64,000 bases of DNA from the NCBI RefSeq assembly GCF_902506065.1, contig NZ_LR732912.1:4359860-4423859 (forward strand), read 5' to 3'. Positions 16,058 to 25,890 of this stretch are shown one piece after another (position 1 is the first letter of the stretch; each line of letters starts with the position of its first letter). The notes below the pieces were generated by a model. The model was not told the DNA's origin and ran no database searches. It worked only from the letters and a program-made list of their open reading frames with translations. The position numbers and the translations under genes were made by a program. Origin of the DNA: Arthrobacter sp. 9V. Its GTDB lineage: Bacteria; Actinomycetota; Actinomycetes; Actinomycetales; Micrococcaceae.

Positions 16058-17431
16058 ATGGCTTCCAAGACGTCCCGCGCATCCAAAACACCCGCCTACA
16101 AGTGTGCCGAATGTGGCTGGACCGCCATCAAATGGGTGGGCCGTTGCGGCGAGTGCCAGGCGTGGGGAACCGTTGAGGAATACGGCGCCACGGTAGCGCG
16201 TACGACGGCGGCCGCTACAGTTTTGGAGCCGGCCCGCCGTATCGCTGAGGTGGATGGGACCACGGCGGCATTCCTGCCCACGGGCGTGGACGAACTGGAC
16301 CGCGTCCTGGGCGGAGGGCTCGTCCCGGGTGCCGTCATCCTGTTGGCCGGGGAGCCCGGCGTCGGGAAGTCCACCCTGCTGTTGGACGTCGCCGCGAAGT
16401 TCGCGCGCACCGGACAGGACGTTCTTTACATCACGGGTGAGGAGTCGGCGGCGCAGGTGAAGCTGCGTGCCGAGCGGATCGATGCTGTGGCCCACACCCT
16501 TTATCTCTCTGCCGAGACCGACCTCGGGCAGGCGCTGGGTCAAGTGGAAAAGCTTGAACCCAAGCTGCTGATTGTGGACTCCGTCCAGACCTTGAGCAGT
16601 GCAGACGTGGAGGGCAGCGCTGGTGGCGTGTCCCAGGTACGCGAAGTTGCGGCTTCCATCATTTCCGCGGCCAAACGACGCAATATGACCACGCTCCTGG
16701 TGGGCCATGTGACCAAGGAAGGCACCATCGCGGGGCCCCGTTTGCTGGAACACCTGGTGGATGTTGTGTGCCAGTTCGAAGGTGAGCGCCACTCCCGTCT
16801 ACGCCTGCTGCGGGCCGTGAAGAACCGCTATGGCGCCACGGACGACGTCGGATGCTTTGACCTTAACGAGACCGGCATTGAGGGGCTGGCTGATCCCAGC
16901 GGGTTGTTCGTCTCACGGACCCGTGAGCCTGTTTCGGGCACCTGCATTACGGTGACCATGGAAGGCCGCAGGCCCTTGCTGGCTGAGGTTCAGTCCCTTC
17001 TTGCCGAGAGCGCCAATTCCCAGCCCCGCCGTGCCACCAGCGGGTTGGAAAGCTCCAGGGTTGCCATGCTGTTGGCAGTTCTTCAGCAGCGTGCCGGCTG
17101 CATGCTGCATAAAGACGATTCCTATGTGGCAACCGTGGGCGGCGTGAAGCTGACGGAACCGGCAACGGACTTGGCAGTCGCGCTGGCCGTGGCATCGGCG
17201 AAGTCCCGGAAGGCACTCCCGCAAAGGCTTATTGCGTTCGGCGAGGTTGGCCTGGCAGGCGAGGTCCGTCCGGTTCCCGGGATCAACCAGCGCATCCAGG
17301 AAGCTCACCGGCTCGGCTTCACGCACGCCATTGTTCCGGCAAGCCCGGCAGGTGCGGGCGTTATCCCGGACGGCTTCTCGGTGCGCGAGGTGGGTCACCT
17401 GGCTGAGGCGCTGGAACTGCTGATCACGTAA
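16058..17431 (+). CDS. radA: DNA repair protein RadA
   Basis: 457 residues. N-terminal zinc finger (CAECG with CGEC), RecA-like core with Walker A GEPGVGKST, the RadA-specific KNRYG motif, and a C-terminal Lon-like domain. A branch-migration helicase that helps RecA process recombination intermediates. The start at 16058 fits both the zinc-finger spacing and a leaderless -10 box. radA is usually followed closely by disA in actinobacteria; here disA is more than 10 kb away. Confidence 0.97.
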   Translation: MASKTSRASKTPAYKCAECGWTAIKWVGRCGECQAWGTVEEYGATVARTTAAATVLEPARRIAEVDGTTAAFLPTGVDELDRVLGGGLVPGAVILLAGEPGVGKSTLLLDVAAKFARTGQDVLYITGEESAAQVKLRAERIDAVAHTLYLSAETDLGQALGQVEKLEPKLLIVDSVQTLSSADVEGSAGGVSQVREVAASIISAAKRRNMTTLLVGHVTKEGTIAGPRLLEHLVDVVCQFEGERHSRLRLLRAVKNRYGATDDVGCFDLNETGIEGLADPSGLFVSRTREPVSGTCITVTMEGRRPLLAEVQSLLAESANSQPRRATSGLESSRVAMLLAVLQQRAGCMLHKDDSYVATVGGVKLTEPATDLAVALAVASAKSRKALPQRLIAFGEVGLAGEVRPVPGINQRIQEAHRLGFTHAIVPASPAGAGVIPDGFSVREVGHLAEALELLIT

Positions 17432-17485
17432 TCCTGCCGGGGTGTCGAGGCTGTTCGGGGTGTGGAGTCAGCGAGGATGAGAGGC

Positions 17486-18109
17486 ATGACCAAACGGAAT
17501 GTGCTAATCGGGGGACGCTTTTTCTTTGGCCTGCTGACCTTGGTGGCGGTAGGAACACAGCTGACAGTTCACTTGGGCCTGGGCTATGACCTATGGAACT
17601 TCTTCAGCTACTTCACCAACCTGTCCAATATCTTCGCCGCCCTGGTGCTCCTCATCAGCGGTTACAGGGTGCTGATCCGGAAGCGCCCCAGCGAAATCGA
17701 TGACGTCACCCGAGGCACTGCCACCATCGCCATGGCCGTGGTGGGCCTGGTGTTCGGTGCGCTGCTTGCCGGCGAAGACCTCGGTTCGTTGCTCCCGTGG
17801 GTCAACTTTGTGGTCCACTACCTGATCCCCGTGGTGATGGTGGCTGACTGGCTGTTCCAACCGCCCAGGGCCACCCTGCGCCCCAAGCACATTTGGTATT
17901 GGCTGCTCTACCCCATTGGCTACCTGCTCTACAGCCTCATCCGCGGGGCGTTCGTTGACTGGTACCCGTATTGGTTCATTGATCCTGCCAGGGCCGGCGG
18001 CTGGGGTGGCGTTGTGGTGTTTGCCGTCGCAATTTCCGTTGGATTCCTCCTGGTGAGCCTGGCCATGCTGTGGCTGGGGAACAAGCTCAAGCGGCAGGTG
18101 GATTACTAG
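17486..18109 (+). CDS. Pr6Pr-like integral membrane protein
   Basis: 207 residues with about six membrane segments and no signal peptide. Motifs such as FFSYFTNLSNIFAAL, the VNFVVHYLIPVVMVADW stretch and GAFVDWYPYWFIDP fit the Pr6Pr (FAR-17a/AIG1-like) group of membrane proteins. No enzymatic activity can be inferred. The start at 17486 has an AGAGG site; an in-frame GTG at 17462 is possible. It converges on the tetR gene. Confidence 0.7.
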   Translation: MTKRNVLIGGRFFFGLLTLVAVGTQLTVHLGLGYDLWNFFSYFTNLSNIFAALVLLISGYRVLIRKRPSEIDDVTRGTATIAMAVVGLVFGALLAGEDLGSLLPWVNFVVHYLIPVVMVADWLFQPPRATLRPKHIWYWLLYPIGYLLYSLIRGAFVDWYPYWFIDPARAGGWGGVVVFAVAISVGFLLVSLAMLWLGNKLKRQVDY

Positions 18110-18154
18110 GCGGTCCTAGCCCGCTGTCTTAGCCCGGCCTATTAGCTCGGCGTA

Positions 18155-18844
18155 TCAGCTCGCCAAGGAGACAGGTGCCCCAAAGCGGAGGATGAGCTCC
18201 TTGCCGGCAGCCCTCACTGCCGGGAGTTCGCGCCTCAGCCCGGCCAGCGTCACCACGGTATCGGCGGTGGTGGATGCCGAATCTTTTGAGATCAGTCCGT
18301 CAGCACGGAGGTTGATCAGGGACTCCACCAGCCGGAATGCGGTATCTCCAAGGCCTGGGTCGGCGTGGGGACCAGCGGCAGTTATGAGCTCATTGCCCAG
18401 TTCCGAGTAGATGGTCCTGAGTTCCTTGCGGGCTGCCATGAAGGGTTGGAAGATCTCTGCCCTGGCTTCAGGGAGGTGATAGAGCACCCCCAGGTTCCAG
18501 CGCGAACTGCACAGCTGTGAACCGTCAAACAACACCACCGCGTGCAACCGTGCCGCAGCCAGGCCGGCGTCGTCGGAATGATCCCGCACAGCCCGGGCGA
18601 ACGCCAGGCTGGTAGACACCGTCCCGCCGAGGAGCTCTCCCAGGATCTCGTCCTTGGTGGAGAAGTGGTGATACAGCGAGGATTGCCGGATTCCCACGGC
18701 ATCGGCAATGGCCCGGGTGGAGGTGTTGGCGAACCCTTGACTCGTGAAGAGCTCGGCTGCCGCATCCAGGATTTCATCGCGGGCGGTGGCTCCCGGGCGT
18801 ATCGCTTGCTGCTTGCGGGGGCGTCCCGGTCCGGCTGTAGTCAC
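18155..18844 (-). CDS. TetR-family repressor next to carboxylase operon
   Basis: 229 residues. N-terminal TetR helix-turn-helix (residues about 20-65, FANTSTRAIADAVGIRQSSL followed by YHHF), preceded by a basic arm, and a helical ligand-binding domain. Starts at GTG. It is transcribed away from the permease-carboxylase operon across a 227-base gap, so it is probably its regulator, perhaps sensing guanidine, urea or a nitrogen signal. No clear operator could be fixed by eye. Confidence 0.85.
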   Translation of the reverse strand: MTTAGPGRPRKQQAIRPGATARDEILDAAAELFTSQGFANTSTRAIADAVGIRQSSLYHHFSTKDEILGELLGGTVSTSLAFARAVRDHSDDAGLAAARLHAVVLFDGSQLCSSRWNLGVLYHLPEARAEIFQPFMAARKELRTIYSELGNELITAAGPHADPGLGDTAFRLVESLINLRADGLISKDSASTTADTVVTLAGLRRELPAVRAAGKELILRFGAPVSLAS

Positions 18845-19071
18845 CCTTCATTCTTGCATCGCACCACCTCCAAAGTGCCCGTTCACTAGGGTCTCCCGCG
18901 ATGGTGAGTTTTCATTTACACCCCGGAAATACGTGGTAACCAAGGCTTTACATTGGCGAAACGCTACGGGGACACCGCGCTGGAAAACTATCAAGTGACC
19001 GATATTCCGGAAGGGTAATCCGAGCCTCTCCGGGCTGGTTCCACATCCCGTCCCAGACACGGAGAAACCCG
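18845..19071. promoter_or_regulatory. Divergent tetR/permease control region
   Basis: 227 bases that must hold both promoters. It contains TTCCGGAA and several short imperfect inverted repeats, none long enough to call an operator. CTAGGG and ACACGGAG occur but too far apart and without the conserved core of a guanidine-I (ykkC) riboswitch. Confidence 0.35.
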
Positions 19072-20613
19072 ATGACATCCACCCTTTCGACGGCGGCCAG
19101 CCGCACCGACGATGCAGACCTGACAGCACTTGGCTACCAGCCCACCCTGCACCGCAAGCTGGGCCGATACGCATCGTTCGCCGCAGGTTTTTCGTTCGTC
19201 TCCATCCTCACCACCATCTTCCAGCTCTTCGCCTTCGGCTACTCGTTCGCCGGCCCTGCTTTCTTCTGGACCTGGCCCGTGGTCCTGGTGGGTCAACTCC
19301 TTGTGGCATTGAACTTTGCCGAACTCGCCGCCCGCTACCCCCTGTCCGGCGCTGTCTATCAATGGTCGCGCCGAGTGGGGGGCGAAGTGGTGGGTTGGTT
19401 CGCGGGCTGGTTCATGTCCATCGCCCAGGTCATCACTGCCGCCGCGGCAGCCATTGCCCTCCAGGTGGTCCTCCCCCAGTTGTGGGATGGCTTCCAAGTG
19501 GTGGGCGGCGATCCCGCCCTGACAACCCCCTCGGGCGCGGCAAACGCAGTGATCCTTGGTGCGGCTCTACTTGTGCTCACCACCGTGATCAACTGCCTGG
19601 GCGTGAAGCTCATGTCCCACGTGAACTCCATCGGCGTTACCTGCGAGATTGTGGGAGTGGCCGCGGTGATCCTCGCCCTGTTCTCGGCCGCGCAGCGCGG
19701 CCCGGAGGTGGTGGCGGACGTCAGCGTGGTCACCACCTCTGACCTTGGCGCGGTGGGCGCCTTCCTGGTCTCCGGGCTGATGGCGGCCTACGTGATGGTG
19801 GGCTTCAACTCCGCCGGTGAACTGTCGGAGGAAACCAAGAACCCCCGCAAGACGGCCCCGCGCACCATTCTCTCCGCGCTCATTATCTCGGGCATAGGCG
19901 GCGGACTCATGATCATCGCCGCACTGATGGCAGCACCAAGCCTGGACGACGGCCGGCTGGCCACCGAAGGACTGCCCTACGTACTGACCGCTGTGCTGGG
20001 CACGTTCTGGGGGAAAGTACTGCTGGTTGACGTGGCAATTGCCATCTTCGTCTGCACCCTTGCCATCCAAACGGCAGGTTCACGGCTGGTGTTCTCCATG
20101 GCCCGCGACGGCAAACTCCCGGCCTCGGCCCTGCTCGCAAAGGTCCACGCCAAGCGCGGAACCCCCATGTGGCCCTCCATTGCGATCGGCGCCCTGGCTG
20201 TGGGCATCCTGGCCATCAACATCGGCAACTCCGCACTCTTCACCACCCTCTGCAGCGTGTGCATAGTGATGGTGTATCTGGCGTACCTGATGGTCACCGT
20301 GCCGCAGTTGCTCAGCCGTTTCCGGGGCGACTGGGGCCGTGTTGGGCAGACCATGCCGGCGGGACTCTTCTCCTTGGGCCGTTGGGGCCTTACTGTCAAC
20401 ATCCTGGCCGTGCTGTACGGCGCCGTGATGGTCATCAACCTTTCCTGGCCCCGCCCGGAAGTGTACGACCCCTCCGGCGAACACGGGATCCTGCTCTTCT
20501 CCGCCCCCATCATGGTGGGCGCCGTCCTGATCCTGGGCATCTGGGTCCGGCGGAACATACGGGTCCGGGACAACAAGGCCGCAATCGCTGCCGAATCCGC
20601 CAACGCCGGCTAA
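19072..20613 (+). CDS. APC-family amino acid/polyamine-type permease
   Basis: 513 residues with about twelve membrane helices and the APC helix-1 sequence (FAAGFSFVSILTTIFQLFAF) plus RYPLSGAVYQW. GGAGAAA precedes the ATG. As first gene of the operon with the DUF1989 pair, carboxylase and allophanate hydrolase, it most likely imports the nitrogen compound they degrade. This family is often annotated as a urea-amidolyase-linked amino acid permease; guanidine or a guanidino compound is the more likely cargo given the gene set. Confidence 0.85.
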   Translation: MTSTLSTAASRTDDADLTALGYQPTLHRKLGRYASFAAGFSFVSILTTIFQLFAFGYSFAGPAFFWTWPVVLVGQLLVALNFAELAARYPLSGAVYQWSRRVGGEVVGWFAGWFMSIAQVITAAAAAIALQVVLPQLWDGFQVVGGDPALTTPSGAANAVILGAALLVLTTVINCLGVKLMSHVNSIGVTCEIVGVAAVILALFSAAQRGPEVVADVSVVTTSDLGAVGAFLVSGLMAAYVMVGFNSAGELSEETKNPRKTAPRTILSALIISGIGGGLMIIAALMAAPSLDDGRLATEGLPYVLTAVLGTFWGKVLLVDVAIAIFVCTLAIQTAGSRLVFSMARDGKLPASALLAKVHAKRGTPMWPSIAIGALAVGILAINIGNSALFTTLCSVCIVMVYLAYLMVTVPQLLSRFRGDWGRVGQTMPAGLFSLGRWGLTVNILAVLYGAVMVINLSWPRPEVYDPSGEHGILLFSAPIMVGAVLILGIWVRRNIRVRDNKAAIAAESANAG

Positions 20614-20666
20614 CGCCACCGCCAGTTCCAAGTACCAGCACCAGCACCAGCACAGAAATGATTGCC

Positions 20667-21554
20667 ATGACTCAGACTCTTGAAACACGGACCGCTGAAA
20701 ACAGTACCGCCACAACAGCCGGCGCCAAGCTGCACGCACGGGCCCAGCACGGACTCACGGCCGAAACCATGATCCACGTCCCGCCAGCTTCGGCCCCTGC
20801 GCGCTTGACGTCGGCACTCCCCCAGGAGGCGAAGGATTCCCTCACTTGGGCGGAGACACTCGCCTTCGGACGCTACACCCACCTGGAACTGGCCCGCGGG
20901 ACGCGCCTCAGGCTCACAGACCTCGACGGCGATGCTTGCGTTCACGCTGTCATCATCCGGAGCGGGGCCCAGCATGAGCGACTCAACGTAGCGGACACCG
21001 TCAAAGTCCCCTGGCAGGCATACATCACCACAGGGCACCCGCTTCTATCCGACGCCGGCCGGCTCATGGCAACCGTAGTGGCCGATTGTTCAGGCAAGCA
21101 CGATGCCCTTGCCGGCACCACAAACCTGGCCGGTAACACTGCCAAGTACGGTGCCGGGTCCGCCCACAGCCCGTCACCGGCAGGCCGCGAACTCCTCACC
21201 CTGGGCGGCATGAAGCACGGAGTCAGTCAAAGGCAACTGCCGCCGTCGATCTCTTTCTTCAAGGGCGTCACCGTGGACCCGGATGGCAGCATCCGGTTCG
21301 CCGGCAGCGCAGGCGCCGGGGCCGTCGTCGAGCTTCTCCTCCACATGGACGCAGTGCTGGTACTGGCCAACACCGCACATCCGCTGGATCCGCGCGCGGA
21401 GTTCACCGGCAGCGCAGTCGACATCGTGGCCTGGCAGGCACCGCAGGACCTTGAAGCGCTCAAGGACGGAACCCTGGATGTTGGCCTCGGCCCGGAAGGG
21501 CGTCTTGCCCTCCACAACACAGAACTCGACTACAACGCAAGGACCTCCGCATGA
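20667..21554 (+). CDS. DUF1989 protein, urea-amidolyase-associated 1 / carboxyguanidine deiminase subunit
   Basis: 295 residues; start at 20667 or three codons earlier (20658), with no decisive ribosome-binding site. DUF1989 fold with putative metal-site motif VADCSGKHDAL. Proteins of this group were long called urea-amidolyase-associated protein 1; established work shows that the pair acts as carboxyguanidine deiminase (CgdA/CgdB), turning carboxyguanidine into allophanate plus ammonia. Its stop overlaps the start of the second DUF1989 gene by 4 bases, which fits a two-subunit enzyme. Assigning it to CgdA or CgdB is not possible by eye. Confidence 0.8.
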   Translation: MTQTLETRTAENSTATTAGAKLHARAQHGLTAETMIHVPPASAPARLTSALPQEAKDSLTWAETLAFGRYTHLELARGTRLRLTDLDGDACVHAVIIRSGAQHERLNVADTVKVPWQAYITTGHPLLSDAGRLMATVVADCSGKHDALAGTTNLAGNTAKYGAGSAHSPSPAGRELLTLGGMKHGVSQRQLPPSISFFKGVTVDPDGSIRFAGSAGAGAVVELLLHMDAVLVLANTAHPLDPRAEFTGSAVDIVAWQAPQDLEALKDGTLDVGLGPEGRLALHNTELDYNARTSA

Positions 21555-22207
21555 ACGTCATCGCAGAAAGCATCCCCGCACTAGTGCCGGGGCAGGTGGT
21601 GTTGGACGAATTGGTGGAAGCCCGCGGCCCCTGGTCCGCTGTGGTGGCAGCCGGAGACATCCTCACCATTGTTGACCTCGATGGCAACCAAGCCGTCGAC
21701 TGCATCCTTTATGCAGCACAGGACACCAGCACCCGGTACTCCGCCGCCGTGACCATCGCGAGCCAGGGTTCGATCTTCCTCACTACCGGCTCAATCCTGC
21801 GCGCAGACAGCGGCCTGGAACTCATGACCGTGGTGGCGGACGAGGTTGGCATCCATGACACCATCGGCGGCGCCTGCTCGCAGGAATCCAATACCCTCCG
21901 CTACGGTCAGCACACCCATGAACAGCACGCTTGCGTTGAGAACTTCCTCATTGAAGGCGCCAAGTGGGATCTGGGCAAGAAGGACCTGGTGTCCAACATC
22001 AACTGGTTCATGAACGTGCCCGTGGACCCGGATGGCGCCCTGGGAATAGTGGACGGGTTGTCCGCACCCGGCAAGCGAGTAGCCCTTCGCGCAGAGGTGG
22101 ACACGCTGGTGCTGGTATCCAACTGCCCCCAAATCAACAACCCCTGCAACGGCTTCAACCCCACGCCGGTGCGCATGATCGTCACACGTCCGGAGGCCCG
22201 CGCATGA
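21551..22207 (+). CDS. DUF1989 protein, urea-amidolyase-associated 2 / carboxyguanidine deiminase subunit
   Basis: 218 residues. Second DUF1989 protein, with the putative metal ligands grouped in IGGACS and YGQHTHEQHACVENF. It overlaps its neighbours on both sides by 4 bases (ATGA), so all three proteins are translationally coupled. Expected to form the deiminase with the preceding protein. The start is fixed by the overlap. Confidence 0.8.
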   Translation: MNVIAESIPALVPGQVVLDELVEARGPWSAVVAAGDILTIVDLDGNQAVDCILYAAQDTSTRYSAAVTIASQGSIFLTTGSILRADSGLELMTVVADEVGIHDTIGGACSQESNTLRYGQHTHEQHACVENFLIEGAKWDLGKKDLVSNINWFMNVPVDPDGALGIVDGLSAPGKRVALRAEVDTLVLVSNCPQINNPCNGFNPTPVRMIVTRPEARA

Positions 22208-25200
22208 CCCGTTTCGATACCCTTCTTATTGCCAACCGTGGCGAGATTTCCTGCCGGATCATTGAGTCCGCCCGTAACGCGGGACTGCGCACCGTGGCCG
22301 TCTTCTCCGAGGCTGATCGCGGCGCCAAGCATGTGAAGCTCGCGGACGAGGCCGTCCTGCTGGGTCCCGCACCGGCCAAGGAGTCCTATCTCAAGGTGGA
22401 GGCCATCCTCAGTGCGGCAGCCGCCACCGGGGCAGGCGCCATCCACCCCGGCTACGGATTCCTGTCCGAGGATGCAGCATTCGCGGAAGCCGTGGAGGCA
22501 GCAGGGCTGGTCTTCGTAGGTCCCACCCCGGAGCAACTCCGGATCTTCGGGACCAAGCACACTGCCAGGGATGCCGCCCAGCGCGCCGGGGTTCCCATGA
22601 TCGCGGGATCCGGTCTGCTGGACAGTGTGGACGAAGCAGTGGCCGCGGCAGGAACCATCGGCTACCCGCTCATGCTCAAGGCAACCGGAGGTGGCGGCGG
22701 AATCGGCATGGCCGTGTGCCGCGATGAAGCCGAACTCCGTGACAACTACTCCCGGGTGGCTCGACTTGCCAGCTCCAGCTTCGGAACCGCCGGAGTCTTC
22801 GCTGAACGCTACATCGAGCACGCCCGCCACGTGGAAGTCCAGGTGTTCGGCGACGGTGAGGGCCGTGTAGTGAGCCTCGGCGACCGCGACTGCTCACTGC
22901 AACGCCGCCATCAGAAAGTACTTGAAGAGGCTCCCGCCCAGGATCTCCCTGAGGCATTGCGGGAGGAACTGCACCGAAGCTCCCGCGCCCTCTGCGCCTC
23001 AGTAGGCTACCGCTCTGCAGGCACCGTGGAGTTCGTCTACGATCCCGTCCGCCAGGAAGCCTCCTTCCTTGAGGTCAACGCCCGGCTGCAAGTAGAACAC
23101 CCCGTCACCGAAGCCATCACCGGCGTTGACCTGGTGGAATGGATGCTGAACCTGGCCCAGCAGGAGCCCGTACTTCACGGCGTGCCGGACAGCCTGCCCG
23201 TCTCGGGCCATGCCGTGGAAGCGCGCATCTATGCAGAAGACCCTGCCCGGAACTTCCAGCCCAGCGCCGGAACCGTCACCAACGCGCAGTACCCGGCCTC
23301 CGACGTCGTACGCATTGACGCTTGGGTGGAGACCGGCAGTGAAGTCTCCACCAGTTACGATCCCCTGCTGGGCAAGGTCATCACGTCCGGCACCACCCGC
23401 GACGCCGCCTTTGATGCCTTGGCCTCTGCGCTGGCAGAGACCCGCATTGACGGAATCGAAACGAACCTGGGCATGCTGCGTGCCGTGGCCGGGATGGACG
23501 TGGTCCGCGCTGCCCAGCACTCCACCGGGACCCTGAACACCGTGGGCGATCCTGAGCCACGTATCACTGTTGAACGGCCGGGCCTCCAGACCAGCGTTCA
23601 GGATTGGCCGGGCAGGACCGGACTGTGGCAGATCGGCGTGCCGCCCAGTGGTCCCATGGATGATTTGTCGTTCCGCCTGGGCAACACCGCGCTGGGAAAC
23701 CCTGAGGGCGCACCTGGTTTGGAATTCACCATGGCCGGGCCGGCGCTCCGTTTCACCCACTCCACCACCGTGTGCGTCACGGGCGCCGACGTCACCGTGA
23801 CCGTCAACGGCAACGCCGCAAACACCTGGGAGCCCATCACCGTCCCGGAGAACGGCCTCCTGGACGTTGGCTCGGCGGACGGATCCGGGCTGCGGGGGTA
23901 TGTCCTGTTTGAAGGCGGGCTGGATGTTCCCCAGTATCTGGGCAGTGCCTCGACCTTCACGTTGGGACAGTTCGGCGGACACGGCGGCCGAGTGCTGAGG
24001 GCCAGTGATGTGCTCCGCACGGTCACCGGGCACCTGCCTGAAACCGTCCCCGGCGTGGTTCCTGCCGAAAGCCGCCCGGCTCTCACCTCCGAATGGGAGC
24101 TGAAGGTAGTGGAAGGCCCGCATGGTGCGCCCGAATTCTTCCAACGCGAGGACATCCAGGAACTCTATGCCGCGGAATACGAGGTCCACTTCAACTCCGC
24201 CCGCACCGGCGTCCGCCTGATCGGACCCAAGCCGCGCTGGGCACGCAATGACGGCGGCGAGGCCGGACTGCACCCTTCCAACATCCACGACACCGCCTAC
24301 TCCGTGGGAGCCCTGGACTTCACCGGCGATACCCCCATCCTGCTGGGTCCCGATGGTCCGAGCCTGGGCGGTTTCGTATGCCCCGTCACCGTTGTGACCG
24401 GCGAGCGCTGGAAGCTGGGGCAGCTGCGGCCCGGGGATAAGGTCCGCTTTGTGCCGATCCGCTCGGTGGAGGCGCCCTCGATCAAGGAGCTCGGCGTCGC
24501 GAGGCAGCTGGTTCTGCCGGGTGCTGGCGGGTCAGGCACCGGCGGCAGCTTCAGTAACGCCGCGCTGCTTCGCGGGGACGGCGACGACGGCGTGTTGGGC
24601 CGGGTGCCCGAAGGCGACGGACGGCCTGCCGTCACCTTCCGCCGCTCTGGTGATGACAACCTTTTGGTGGAGTACGGGGACATGGTGTTGGATCTTGGCC
24701 TCCGCGCCCGCGTCCACGCCCTCCATCAGGAACTTGAACGCCTCGGTGTGCCGGGCATTGTGGATCTGACCCCGGGCATCCGTTCCCTGCAGATCAAGGC
24801 TGATCCGTCGGTGCTGCCCACATCCAAGCTGTTGGGCCTGGTCAGGGAGATAGACGCCTCGCTCCCTGCAAGCTCGGAATTGGTAGTGCCCAGCCGCAGC
24901 GTCCGCCTCCCCTTGTCCTGGGACGATCCCGCCACCCGTGAAGCGATCGAGCGCTACATGGCCGGTGTCCGTGATGATGCCCCGTGGTGCCCGTGGAACA
25001 TCGAGTTCATCCGCCGCATCAACGGCTTGGAGTCCGTCAATGATGTTTTCGACACCGTCTTCAACGCCGAGTACCTTGTGCTGGGACTGGGCGATGTGTA
25101 CTTGGGCGCTCCGGTAGCAACGCCCCTGGACCCGCGGCACCGGCTGGTCACCACCAAGTACAACCCTGCCCGCACGTGGACCCCTGAGAATGCCGTGGGC

Positions 25201-25890
25201 ATCGGCGGTGCCTACATGTGCATCTACGGCATGGAAGGTCCCGGCGGTTACCAGTTTGTTGGGCGCACAACGCAGGTCTGGTCGCGCTACGCGGACACAG
25301 CGCCCTTTGAGCCGGGTTCCCCGTGGTTGCTCCGTTTCTTCGACCGAATTTCCTGGTACCCCGTCAGCCCTGAGGAACTGCTTGATCTCCGGGCCGATAT
25401 GGCAGCCGGCAGGGGCCGGGGCGTGGAGATTGAGGACGGCACCTTCTCGCTGGCCGAGCATGAGGAATTCCTTGAGCGCAACAGCGTCTCCATTGCGGAG
25501 TTCCGTGAGACCCAGTCCGCGGCTTTCGCCGTGGAGCGGCAGGCTTGGGAGGAAGCCGGCGAGTTCGATCGCGCCGAGCAGGTTGTGTCCCTGGCCCCGC
25601 CGGCGGATGACGTTGTGGTTCCCGACGGCGGCACCTTGGTTACGTCTCCGTTCGCCGCGAGTGTGTGGAAAGTGGATGTGGAACCCGGTGACCTGGTGGC
25701 GGCCGGCCAACCGCTGGTTTCCCTTGAAGCTATGAAGATGGAGACGGTCATCCAGGCACCTGTTGGTGGCGTAGTCCACCGCGTACTGCCTACGGCCGGT
25801 GCGCAGGTTGTGGCCGGTGAGGCTCTGGTGGTGCTCGAGCCTGTTGACGTCCGGGAACCCGCACTTGTGCTGGAAGGCAGCGCCTCATGA
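22204..25890 (+). CDS. Biotin-dependent urea/guanidine carboxylase
   Basis: 1228 residues. Domains in order: biotin carboxylase (residues about 1-445; IANRGEI, HPGYGFLSE and the ATP-grasp Gly-rich loop), an allophanate-hydrolase-subunit-2/PxpC-like region (about 455-750; SVQDWPGRTGLWQIG), a subunit-1/PxpB-like region (about 790-1010; NIEFIRRINGL), and a biotinyl domain with EAMKME (Lys1178). This is the urea carboxylase architecture, which carboxylates urea to allophanate or guanidine to carboxyguanidine with ATP and bicarbonate. Co-location with both DUF1989 genes favours guanidine. It overlaps genes on both sides by 4 bases. Confidence 0.9.
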   Translation: MTRFDTLLIANRGEISCRIIESARNAGLRTVAVFSEADRGAKHVKLADEAVLLGPAPAKESYLKVEAILSAAAATGAGAIHPGYGFLSEDAAFAEAVEAAGLVFVGPTPEQLRIFGTKHTARDAAQRAGVPMIAGSGLLDSVDEAVAAAGTIGYPLMLKATGGGGGIGMAVCRDEAELRDNYSRVARLASSSFGTAGVFAERYIEHARHVEVQVFGDGEGRVVSLGDRDCSLQRRHQKVLEEAPAQDLPEALREELHRSSRALCASVGYRSAGTVEFVYDPVRQEASFLEVNARLQVEHPVTEAITGVDLVEWMLNLAQQEPVLHGVPDSLPVSGHAVEARIYAEDPARNFQPSAGTVTNAQYPASDVVRIDAWVETGSEVSTSYDPLLGKVITSGTTRDAAFDALASALAETRIDGIETNLGMLRAVAGMDVVRAAQHSTGTLNTVGDPEPRITVERPGLQTSVQDWPGRTGLWQIGVPPSGPMDDLSFRLGNTALGNPEGAPGLEFTMAGPALRFTHSTTVCVTGADVTVTVNGNAANTWEPITVPENGLLDVGSADGSGLRGYVLFEGGLDVPQYLGSASTFTLGQFGGHGGRVLRASDVLRTVTGHLPETVPGVVPAESRPALTSEWELKVVEGPHGAPEFFQREDIQELYAAEYEVHFNSARTGVRLIGPKPRWARNDGGEAGLHPSNIHDTAYSVGALDFTGDTPILLGPDGPSLGGFVCPVTVVTGERWKLGQLRPGDKVRFVPIRSVEAPSIKELGVARQLVLPGAGGSGTGGSFSNAALLRGDGDDGVLGRVPEGDGRPAVTFRRSGDDNLLVEYGDMVLDLGLRARVHALHQELERLGVPGIVDLTPGIRSLQIKADPSVLPTSKLLGLVREIDASLPASSELVVPSRSVRLPLSWDDPATREAIERYMAGVRDDAPWCPWNIEFIRRINGLESVNDVFDTVFNAEYLVLGLGDVYLGAPVATPLDPRHRLVTTKYNPARTWTPENAVGIGGAYMCIYGMEGPGGYQFVGRTTQVWSRYADTAPFEPGSPWLLRFFDRISWYPVSPEELLDLRADMAAGRGRGVEIEDGTFSLAEHEEFLERNSVSIAEFRETQSAAFAVERQAWEEAGEFDRAEQVVSLAPPADDVVVPDGGTLVTSPFAASVWKVDVEPGDLVAAGQPLVSLEAMKMETVIQAPVGGVVHRVLPTAGAQVVAGEALVVLEPVDVREPALVLEGSAS

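Noticed and set aside
18845..19071. Guanidine-I (ykkC) riboswitch ahead of the permease gene
   Set aside because: CTAGGG, CTGGTTCC and ACACGGAG occur, but the spacing is wrong and the conserved GGGA...AAAGCCCGGGAG core is missing.
22999..24288. 429-codon antisense frame inside the carboxylase gene
   Set aside because: The plus-strand carboxylase has complete domains; the antisense product is low-complexity and His/Gly-rich.
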